A stretch of 43,629 bases of DNA from Ignavibacteria bacterium (GTDB lineage Bacteria; Bacteroidota; Ignavibacteria; Ignavibacteriales; Ignavibacteriaceae), in contig JAUXVN010000131.1 of NCBI GenBank assembly GCA_030684555.1, positions 1 through 43,629 of the forward strand, in the 5' to 3' direction. The notes beneath the pieces are model-generated. The model was not told where the DNA came from and searched no databases. It saw only the letters and a program-made list of their open reading frames with translations. A program made the translations under genes and the position numbers. Each line of letters opens with the position of its first letter. Within the stretch, counting starts at the first letter, position 1. This document shows positions 34,337-42,323 of the stretch, one piece after another.

Positions 34337-37300
34337 CTACTCGCTTACACTAATTTTTTTACTTTTTCCAAGTTCCATAATTTCGGGATAATACATTAAA
34401 GATACTTCAGTCGGAACAATTGAATAATCCCCCGGAATTTGAGCTTTTAGTAAGTATGTAAAAGTCATTTGTTTTTCCGGGTTTGTAACAAAAAATGAAA
34501 TTTTTTCATCACGTATTTCTTTATCGGCATATCTCCAAATCCACGGACGTCTTCCATATATTCTATAATCCCCCTCAAATTCAGAATACTCATTTTCGTT
34601 TTGAATGTTATAATAAGTTTCATTTTTAACAACTTCAAAACCTGCGGGAAGAAAATCTTCTATAATTATATACTTATCTTCTTCATCTATAAAATCGATT
34701 TTAAGTTTCACAAATATCATTTCACCCGATTTTATACTTTTTTTGATTTCCGATTTTTTGTAAATAATTCCTTTTGGAGAAGCATCCGGGAGCAATCGAA
34801 ACATTTCTTTTGATATTTTAAAATGTTTGGCAAATTCATTTTTCTTTTCTTTTTGATAAAACTCATTCTTCCCCGAAAAATAAATTTTACCCGTTCCTTC
34901 TTTTCTAACTAACAAAATATTTTTACCGTGCGTTAGAATAGAAGTGGAATTGTTATCAACTACAATTTTATTTTGATCGGTAAAAATATTTTTATCAGTA
35001 AACGTTTGACTATGAATTTTTACATTATTCAATTTAACGGTTGCTGTATAATCGGCTGCAAGTTCTCCTGATATTTTCAGAAAATCAGTTAATGCGAAGA
35101 TTACTTTTGCCGTTTGCTGAGTTGAGTTCCATGAATATCCTCTTTGCTGCTCAATCAGTTTGGTTACGATTTTTTGAATTAGTTTGCTCTGCGGATTTAC
35201 CTTAATCAACAGTTTCAACGAATAGGCTGTTGTTTGTACTTCATCATACTGCCAGCCAAATCGGTTTGAATATTCTTTCCAATATGCAGTTCTTTCAGTT
35301 TCAATAATTTTACCAAGTAAAACATCCATTATCTTTTCACTCTCTTTTATTTGAGAAAGTGAAAAATAAGCTAACCCCGTTAACGAAAGTGAATAAGCAT
35401 CAAGTGTCTCGTTCGAAAATTTGTTTAAGGAAGAAATTAAGTAATCGCGATTCTCCTTAACAAACTTGCCATTCTTACTTAACACATATAATACATAAGA
35501 ATAGGTTGTTTTATCAATCGAAGAAATATCTTTTGTTCTATCCAATAAAAAATTTGTTGAGTTATCGATATAACTCTGTTCTATTTTATAACCCGAGAGC
35601 TGTGCTTCGAGTAATCCATTTAAAACATAAGTGGTCATAAACAAATCACTTTTATCATTTTTCCACCAGCCCCATCCACCGTCGCCATGAGCAAATGAAT
35701 AGAGTCTTTTTAATCCGGCGTCAACAATTTTTGGTAATTCGTTTGTAGCATTAGATGAAAGAGGAAGTTTCAACTCCTTGAATGTTTGCGAAGCTATAAC
35801 CGCAGGAAGAAATCTGCTCATCGTTTGCTCGACACAGCCGTATGGATACTGGATTAAATCATCTAATGATTTTAGGATTGTCCCGGCAATTGTTGGCTGC
35901 AGTAAGAAAGATAAACTTACCGTTCGTAAATCAACATCGTTTGGAATTGTAAACTCATACTCTAAATCAGTCTGCTTATCTACAATAAGATTTATCGGTG
36001 TAATTTGTTTAATCCCGTTTGGATAAACAGGAAGAGAGATTTTAACCGCATCAGATTCTTCATTTGTTAATACTTCGGTATAAAGTTCAACTTGTCCCAT
36101 TGGTTTAGTTATTTCAACTTCCCAATCAAATCGTCGAGCTGAATTAGCCTCAAGGAAGAAATCAAATTGATTATCATTTTTACTATTTACTTTGTGTTCT
36201 CCGGCTAACCCGATAACTTTTAATTCATCAGACTCAAAAAATAAAAGAACTTTCTTCTTTTCACTTAAATAATTATGAACTGTTGTAGAAATAAAATGTT
36301 TATCCCCTTCTCTTAAAAAACGGGGAGTTTCTAATCTTACAAGAAGATTTTTTCTTGAGATTACAGTATTAATTGATTGTCCCGCACCGTTAACTTTTGT
36401 TATTCCTCTAACGGTTGCGCGCCAGGTTGTTAGATTATCGGGCATTTTGAATTTGACAGAAGCTTCACCATTTTTATCGGTAACAAGATTTGGAATCCAA
36501 ACTATTGCATCAACAAACTCCGACCGAACTTGTGGTGTTTGGAAATTATCAGCTTCAACACCGGCTCCTTTTGCAAAACCGGTTTGAACTGCAAGCCTGT
36601 TTTCTGCAGTCGAAGATCTTAATATTTGGTCACTTGCCACCTCTTCCAGCATAATCGGAAAATCTGAGGCCGGAATATCAACCAATAAATCAATAATGTT
36701 TTTTGCTTTTTTAAGTGATACACTTTTTATAAAGACAAAATTATTTCGTTCGGTTATGAGAGCTATATCATAGTCAGCTACGGATATATTTTTCAATGAA
36801 TATTTTCCGATTGAATCGGGAATAATTTGTCTTACTTCATATTGATTAATGAATAAGAGTCTAACACCGTTTTTAATAACATTTCCGGTCGACTTATCTT
36901 TCAGAGAACCTTCAACAGTTGTTTTTTCCGTAACACTTTTTTTCTTATTAAAGTAGTCTTTATCCAATAATGAAGCATATCTGCTTAAAACAGAAAAATA
37001 ATTTGATGTAATGGTCGAATATGTCTGCACATAATTATGCCGTGGAGAAAAGAAAAAGTTGTTAATGGGTAAAGTGGTTTCATTTTTAATCGCATAAATA
37101 CTTTCATCAATTACACCGAATGAAACCTCACTATTTGGAACAACTCTTCCCTTATAATCTTTCACTCTTATTTTATACTCGGCTTCGTCTGAGGGTTTAA
37201 ATATCTCTTTGGAAGGAGTTATATCAACAGTTAATATCTTACTTACAGGCAGAACCGGCACCATTTTATTTTGCGAATAAACATTCTTCTCAAAAACATA

Positions 37301-39298
37301 AATTGTTGAAATGTTAAATGAAGGGGAAAGAGATTCATCCAGAACTATCTTCAATTCATGAACTTTTCCTTTGATTGAAATCTTCTTGAAAAAAGTAACC
37401 TTCGAATCTATTTCATATGTTAATAGTAAATCATTTACCTCGTGAGGAAGTAGAATAATTGCGGACAAAGTATCACCGGGCTCGTATGCCTCTTTATCTA
37501 AATTTATTTCTGTTCCGCCGCTGTAGTTATAGGAGTAAGGGAATTCTTTATCATTTACATAAAAACTTGCGGCGGCGGTTAATTTATTTCCCTGTTTATC
37601 CTCACAACTAAAAATAAAGCGATAATTCCCCGCAGCTTCGGCGAGAAAAGGAATTGAAAACTTACCGGCTTCATCTGTAGTTCCTGTGAGAGTCTTAATT
37701 GTCTTTTCAAAACTTGTATTGTTTGCATAATCAACTTTATTGATTATCAATTCGAAAGATGTTTGTACCGGATTATTACTAAAATCATAAGCACGAAGAT
37801 TTAGTATAAGCGATTCCCCTTTTTTTACAAAGTATTTACTCGAAAATGCAGAAAGTGAAAACTCGCCGCGTGTAATCATCACTTCGTGAGATCCGGAAAT
37901 TGTGCGTCTTGATTCATCAGTAACTTCTGCAACAAATGTATAGTTGAAATCAAATTCATCAACTTCACTAATTTGATAATCGAAATTGAACTTCCCGTTT
38001 TTATCAAGCTTTCCGTCTATTTGATTTACAAACTCTTTTTGCTGATTCCGGCTGAATACATTTCCCGCAAATGATTTATAAAACCATTGATGTTCTGACC
38101 AATACCACCAGGGGAGCCAAAATCTTGATTTATATATTTTTACTGAAACATCAGCATTGGCAACGGGAGAACCAAAATAGTAATCGCTTTGAACTTCCCC
38201 TGTAACAATATCCTTTCTTGTGAAATTCTTTTTGGATGTTGTAACTGTAACTTTATATTCGGGTTTTTTATATTCTTCAACTTCGAAGTTGCCGTAATAA
38301 TTTCCCTTTTCATTAGAGATGCTAATTGAGTAATTGCCAATATCTGCTTCATCCTCTAAAACAAAACTACTCCATACGCTTCCGAACTCGTTTGAGGTTA
38401 ATTCGGTTTTATACACTTCTTTGTTTTTTGGGGAGCGAATAACAACTTCCAATTTTTCATTTGTTAATGGAAATAAATTGTTGAAATCTTTTTTCCTAAC
38501 TATTCCTTTGAAATGCACTTCCTGTCCGGGGCGATAAACAGGCTGGTTTGTGTATATATACCCCATTGTGTTCGGAATATGAAAATCTCTGAAAAAGATG
38601 TACGGATTGCTAAAGACAATCTCCTTTCCCGTGTCGCCGATTAGGAGTAATTTTTCCGAAAAGGATTTTGCAGTATCAATTTTAATCAGATGAATTCCAT
38701 CCTCAACCTTTTGCGAAGCTATTAAATTTTTATCTTTACTCAACAGAGAAACAGTTCCGCTGTTTATAAATTCTCCGCTTTTAACATCAGTTAGAAAAGC
38801 GATTATTTCTGCGCCGGAAACTTTATAAACGAGTGCTGAGTTTGATACAATTACCGGACAGTAAGCTACTTGATCCCCTTGAATCGCTTGCACAACATAA
38901 ATACCGGTTTCATCAACTTTACCGATTTCAATTTTGTGCGAACTCCAACGAGTTTTTATATCCGAAAAATCTTTCTTCCAGTTTTTAACTTCTTTTGTAT
39001 ACTTTAGGATGTGTGAATCGTTTTTTCCCCAAATGTCAAACCCATTTGTTTCGTTTTGAAAGCTATACATCTCTTGAAGAATTTTCAGCGGTTCGGTTAA
39101 TTTTAATAATCTGAAGTTCATTTCTTTAGCTTGATATTCGAGGAACAAATCGACCGCTAAGTTTTCATCAATTGTAAAATTTGTATAATTGGAAAGTCTA
39201 AATCTAATTTCCGAATCTGTTTCGTTTGAACTGCCTATAATGAAAGGGAGTGAAAAAATAATTAGTAATCGGGTTATTTTTAGTTTTAAGGATTTCAT
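34337..39298 (-). CDS. Bacterial alpha-2-macroglobulin family protease-trap protein
   Basis: A 1653-residue exported protein. A basic start and hydrophobic stretch (about 8-22) form a signal peptide without a lipobox cysteine, unlike the lipoprotein form of E. coli YfhM. Macroglobulin domains include the MG-type YTNQPVYRPGQEVHFKGIV. A carboxypeptidase-regulatory-like beta-sandwich (VEGSLKDKSTGNVIKNG) is inserted before the bait-like region. The ANA2M hallmark MPDNLTTWRATVRG is followed by the thioester-domain motif GCVEQTMSRFLP, with Cys1155 and Gln1158 able to form the thioester. The C-terminus is receptor-domain-like (IEDFLPAGFEVV). The family traps attacking proteases in the periplasm. The usual partner pbpC is not adjacent; a divergent S9 peptidase gene is. 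Confidence 0.93.
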   Translation of the reverse strand: MKSLKLKITRLLIIFSLPFIIGSSNETDSEIRFRLSNYTNFTIDENLAVDLFLEYQAKEMNFRLLKLTEPLKILQEMYSFQNETNGFDIWGKNDSHILKYTKEVKNWKKDFSDIKTRWSSHKIEIGKVDETGIYVVQAIQGDQVAYCPVIVSNSALVYKVSGAEIIAFLTDVKSGEFINSGTVSLLSKDKNLIASQKVEDGIHLIKIDTAKSFSEKLLLIGDTGKEIVFSNPYIFFRDFHIPNTMGYIYTNQPVYRPGQEVHFKGIVRKKDFNNLFPLTNEKLEVVIRSPKNKEVYKTELTSNEFGSVWSSFVLEDEADIGNYSISISNEKGNYYGNFEVEEYKKPEYKVTVTTSKKNFTRKDIVTGEVQSDYYFGSPVANADVSVKIYKSRFWLPWWYWSEHQWFYKSFAGNVFSRNQQKEFVNQIDGKLDKNGKFNFDYQISEVDEFDFNYTFVAEVTDESRRTISGSHEVMITRGEFSLSAFSSKYFVKKGESLILNLRAYDFSNNPVQTSFELIINKVDYANNTSFEKTIKTLTGTTDEAGKFSIPFLAEAAGNYRFIFSCEDKQGNKLTAAASFYVNDKEFPYSYNYSGGTEINLDKEAYEPGDTLSAIILLPHEVNDLLLTYEIDSKVTFFKKISIKGKVHELKIVLDESLSPSFNISTIYVFEKNVYSQNKMVPVLPVSKILTVDITPSKEIFKPSDEAEYKIRVKDYKGRVVPNSEVSFGVIDESIYAIKNETTLPINNFFFSPRHNYVQTYSTITSNYFSVLSRYASLLDKDYFNKKKSVTEKTTVEGSLKDKSTGNVIKNGVRLLFINQYEVRQIIPDSIGKYSLKNISVADYDIALITERNNFVFIKSVSLKKAKNIIDLLVDIPASDFPIMLEEVASDQILRSSTAENRLAVQTGFAKGAGVEADNFQTPQVRSEFVDAIVWIPNLVTDKNGEASVKFKMPDNLTTWRATVRGITKVNGAGQSINTVISRKNLLVRLETPRFLREGDKHFISTTVHNYLSEKKKVLLFFESDELKVIGLAGEHKVNSKNDNQFDFFLEANSARRFDWEVEITKPMGQVELYTEVLTNEESDAVKISLPVYPNGIKQITPINLIVDKQTDLEYEFTIPNDVDLRTVSLSFLLQPTIAGTILKSLDDLIQYPYGCVEQTMSRFLPAVIASQTFKELKLPLSSNATNELPKIVDAGLKRLYSFAHGDGGWGWWKNDKSDLFMTTYVLNGLLEAQLSGYKIEQSYIDNSTNFLLDRTKDISSIDKTTYSYVLYVLSKNGKFVKENRDYLISSLNKFSNETLDAYSLSLTGLAYFSLSQIKESEKIMDVLLGKIIETERTAYWKEYSNRFGWQYDEVQTTAYSLKLLIKVNPQSKLIQKIVTKLIEQQRGYSWNSTQQTAKVIFALTDFLKISGELAADYTATVKLNNVKIHSQTFTDKNIFTDQNKIVVDNNSTSILTHGKNILLVRKEGTGKIYFSGKNEFYQKEKKNEFAKHFKISKEMFRLLPDASPKGIIYKKSEIKKSIKSGEMIFVKLKIDFIDEEDKYIIIEDFLPAGFEVVKNETYYNIQNENEYSEFEGDYRIYGRRPWIWRYADKEIRDEKISFFVTNPEKQMTFTYLLKAQIPGDYSIVPTEVSLMYYPEIMELGKSKKISVSE

Positions 39299-39437
39299 AT
39301 AAACTCCGGACTTTTATCACTTATACTTTTCTTAAAGTAAAAAGTGCCAAATAAAAATGAGATTAGATTCTGCTACTCCAATATAACCAAACATTCTTAT
39401 TTTAGTCTTTCAATTTTATATTTTGATTGGAGCTAAG

Positions 39438-41405
39438 ATGGGTCGATTATTTTTATTATTGATTTTAACGGTTACCGCTTTTGCCGGAGATAAATTTACC
39501 ATTCAAGATAAGCTTTCAATGATTATTCCAAACTCGGTTGTGATTTCACCAAACGGTGATAAGGTTTTATTCACAATTCGTAAAGCTGATTTTACTGAAA
39601 GCAAATGGAATACACAAGTTTTTATTCTTGATGTGAAAACGGGGGTCTATTCACAGTTCACACAAAACGGAACAAGCTGTACAACTCCTCAGTTTTCCCC
39701 CGACCAAAAGTGGGTAACTTTTTTATCATCCCGCGAAGGACTTAATAAAGAAAGCAACAAACTTGAAAAAGGAACTACCCAATTGTGGGCAACTCCTTTA
39801 TCCGGCGGTGAATCTGATAATTGGACTTCACTCCCAAACGGAGTTGATGAATATATATGGGCAAAAGACGGGAGTAAAATTGCTATCCTTTCTGACCGAT
39901 ATGATGAAGATGAAGAAGATGCAAAGAGTAAAAAGTTAAAAGTTAAACGTGATGAAATTGTATTTCCAAAAACCAATCCAATCAAAACCCTTCATGTTTT
40001 TGATGTGAATAAGAAAATTATTATCTCTTCGTTTGATCTTGATGCGGGAGTTTCAAACATAATGTTTAATTCCAACGGAGATAAAATCATCTATCAAACA
40101 AATATAACAGGGGAATATAATGATGATCAGAAGCAGGATATTTATGAAATTGATCTGACGGGTAAAATACGGCAGATTACTTCTGATGAAGGTCCTGAAA
40201 CTTTACCTGTTTTCTCTATTAACGATAAATTTATCGCTTATAAAACTCAAACTGTTCCTGACATAGAATTTGCAGAATCCGATCTTACCATTATGAATTA
40301 TTTGAACGGTTCAAAAGATAATCTTACTTCAGATTTTGACTATTCGGTTAACTCATTTTTATGGAAAAATGCCGAAACAATTTTATTCACCGTTAATGAA
40401 AAAACCGATATCCATCTTTATGAAGTAAATATAAACTCAAAAGCTATTTCTAAAGTGAGTAAAGGGAATGTTTCGATTAGTAATTTAAGTATTTCAGCAA
40501 AGGGACATCTTTCTTATAAAGAAGAAGACTCAAAAACCTACGGCGAAATAGCCGTAAACGGAAAGAGAGTTTCATCTTTTTCAGAACAATTGAAAAGTCT
40601 GCCCAAATACTCACAAGAAGTTATTTCTTATAAAAGTAAAGATGGTAAGTTTGATATAGAAGGAATTCTTTTTAAACCTGAAAATTTTAATCCGAAAAAT
40701 AAATATCCGTTAATTTCTATTCTGCACGGTGGACCTTATGGCAACTTCCGCAATACTCTAAACCAAAGTTACGCTGTTGAACTTATGACTCAAGAAGGTT
40801 ATCTCGTTTTTGCACCAAACCCGCGGGGAAGTTCAGGTTATTCTGATAAATTCGGACAAGCAAACAGGTACGACCTTGGCGGCGGTGATTATGAAGATAT
40901 TATGTCGGGTATCGATTTTCTTATCGCTGAAGGTTTTGTCGATTCAAACAGAATGGGAGTAACAGGGGGAAGTTACGGAGGTTATTTAACTAACTGGATT
41001 ATTTCCCAAAACAACCGCTTCAAAGCTGCAGTATCTTTATTCGGAATCTATAGTTTCTTAACTGATTGGAGCAACTCATGGCAGCCAGAATTTGAGAAAA
41101 TGTTTTTCGGATATTACTATTGGGAAAAACCGATTGACATGAATAACTTATATATAAATAGATCACCTGCATTTTATACTCAAAATATCAAAACTCCTAC
41201 TTTAATTTTACAAGGTGAAAAAGATCAGTACACTGACATTTCAAACTCAAGGGAAATGTATCAAGCGTTAAAGCAAATCGGAACTCATGTACAGTTTGTT
41301 GTTTATCCCCGTGAAGGTCATGGAATAAGAAATGAACCCAATCATTATTGTGATAGTGTTGAGCGGGCTATTGAGTGGTTCAATAAATATTTATTAAGCA
41401 AATAA
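39438..41405 (+). CDS. Exported S9 family peptidase (dipeptidyl/acylaminoacyl peptidase type)
   Basis: I place the start at ATG 39438, preceded by GGAG at good spacing; an in-frame TTG at 39423 is less likely. The 655-residue product has a signal peptide (MGRLFLLLILTVTAFAG), a seven-bladed-type propeller region with repeated SPDQKW-like blades (about 20-380), and a C-terminal alpha/beta hydrolase. The catalytic triad is visible: Ser512 in GGSYGG, Asp596 in GEKDQYTD and His628 in EGHGIRNE. NPRGSSGYSDKFG is the family hallmark. It would cleave short peptides in the periplasm or outside. It is divergent from the alpha-2-macroglobulin gene, with a shared 139-base intergenic region. Confidence 0.93.
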   Translation: MGRLFLLLILTVTAFAGDKFTIQDKLSMIIPNSVVISPNGDKVLFTIRKADFTESKWNTQVFILDVKTGVYSQFTQNGTSCTTPQFSPDQKWVTFLSSREGLNKESNKLEKGTTQLWATPLSGGESDNWTSLPNGVDEYIWAKDGSKIAILSDRYDEDEEDAKSKKLKVKRDEIVFPKTNPIKTLHVFDVNKKIIISSFDLDAGVSNIMFNSNGDKIIYQTNITGEYNDDQKQDIYEIDLTGKIRQITSDEGPETLPVFSINDKFIAYKTQTVPDIEFAESDLTIMNYLNGSKDNLTSDFDYSVNSFLWKNAETILFTVNEKTDIHLYEVNINSKAISKVSKGNVSISNLSISAKGHLSYKEEDSKTYGEIAVNGKRVSSFSEQLKSLPKYSQEVISYKSKDGKFDIEGILFKPENFNPKNKYPLISILHGGPYGNFRNTLNQSYAVELMTQEGYLVFAPNPRGSSGYSDKFGQANRYDLGGGDYEDIMSGIDFLIAEGFVDSNRMGVTGGSYGGYLTNWIISQNNRFKAAVSLFGIYSFLTDWSNSWQPEFEKMFFGYYYWEKPIDMNNLYINRSPAFYTQNIKTPTLILQGEKDQYTDISNSREMYQALKQIGTHVQFVVYPREGHGIRNEPNHYCDSVERAIEWFNKYLLSK

Positions 41406-41425
41406 ACTTAAAAAGTGGTGGGTTT

Positions 41426-41448
41426 CGACTATTATACCAAAATAGTCG
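41426..41448. repeat. 8-bp inverted repeat between S9 peptidase and RlpA genes
   Basis: CGACTATT (41426-41433) and AATAGTCG (41441-41448) flank a seven-base loop just downstream of the peptidase stop. There is no T-run, so it may slow transcription or protect the mRNA end rather than terminate. The sequence from 41449 to 41558 has no other supported feature. Confidence 0.4.
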
Positions 41449-41558
41449 GATATTCCGTATTTATCCGGACAGCAAAATAGTCCCTATGTTTTATTGAAAT
41501 TACCTTCTAACAAAGATAATTTTGGTTCTCTAAATTATTTAACAAACATGAGGGTATA

Positions 41559-42050
41559 TTGAGATCGATAACAAAATTAATGTTGTTCTCATTGCTCCTG
41601 ATTTTGGCTGGTTTTACGGCGGTTAGCGAAATCGCAACTGAGGAGGAAGAGCCAAAGTTCGAAGAGATGATTACATCGGTTAATGAAGTTACAAATGAAA
41701 ATACGACTATCATTAATTACATCGACAAAGGAACAATGAGGGCTTCATGGTATGGTCCCCGTTTTCACGGTAAGACAACAGCCAACGGAGAAACTTTTGA
41801 TCAAGAAGCTTTAACCGCCGCACATCGAGATTATAGATTTGGAACTTTGTTACGATTAACAAATCCGGCTAATAATAAGTCGGTGATCGTCAGAATAAAT
41901 GACCGTGGTCCTTATATACAGGGTCGACATATCGATTTATCACGCGCAGCAGCAGAACAAATCGGAATGATTAGACGGGGAGTTATGAAACTTGAGGTTG
42001 AACAAGTAAGCCTTAAAGGAGTAAACTTTCCGGTAATTGCTTTCGATTAA
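41559..42050 (+). CDS. rlpA: RlpA-like septal ring lytic transglycosylase / double-psi beta-barrel protein
   Basis: A 163-residue exported protein with a hydrophobic signal segment (about 8-22), an acidic linker, and a C-terminal double-psi beta-barrel with RASWYGPRFHGKTTANGETF, AAHRDYRFGTLLRLTN, VRINDRGPYIQGRHIDLSRA. These match the RlpA fold, which in studied members cleaves peptidoglycan glycan strands lacking stem peptides. The SPOR domain often found in RlpA is absent, and there is no lipobox. The TTG start at 41559 follows AGGG and keeps the Arg/Lys n-region of the signal peptide; ATG 41580 would remove it. Confidence 0.85.
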   Translation: MRSITKLMLFSLLLILAGFTAVSEIATEEEEPKFEEMITSVNEVTNENTTIINYIDKGTMRASWYGPRFHGKTTANGETFDQEALTAAHRDYRFGTLLRLTNPANNKSVIVRINDRGPYIQGRHIDLSRAAAEQIGMIRRGVMKLEVEQVSLKGVNFPVIAFD

Positions 42051-42082
42051 ACTTACTCTAAAGAGTTAAGTTAACTTTTCAG

Positions 42083-42136
42083 TCTCCCATTCATTCAGGT
42101 ATTTTTTATACCATTGGCTGGGAGATTTTTGTTTTA
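42083..42136 (+). terminator. Branched terminator after the RlpA gene
   Basis: TCTCCCA (42083-42089) pairs with TGGGAGA (42119-42125), enclosing an inner hairpin GGTAT/ATACC (42098-42102 and 42108-42112). TTTTTGTTTT follows. It lies 32 bases after the RlpA stop. Confidence 0.8.
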
Positions 42137-42291
42137 CCTTGGGTTAGCAACTTCATACATTTAGTGTTGAAACGGCTTTCCATATACATAAAGTTTGCAA
42201 AAGACTCTGCACAAGCACTCCGCTGAATTATTTATATTTTAGTTTTACTGCTTCTTCTATCGAGAAGTGGTTCTCGACAGCCGTGGGATTA

Positions 42292-42322
42292 CCCCGATGC
42301 CGCCCGCATCGGGGATTTTTTT
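42292..42322 (+). terminator. Strong terminator with no gene directly upstream
   Basis: CCCCGATGC (42292-42300) and GCATCGGGG (42306-42314) form a GC-rich stem around CGCCC, followed by A and seven T. Orientation is plus. Another inverted repeat, TCGAGAA/TTCTCGA (42260-42266 and 42271-42277), lies just before it. The RlpA transcript should already have ended at 42136, so this may end a small RNA, act as a back-up, or serve the convergent gene without a T-run. Confidence 0.8.
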
Positions 42323-42323
42323 A

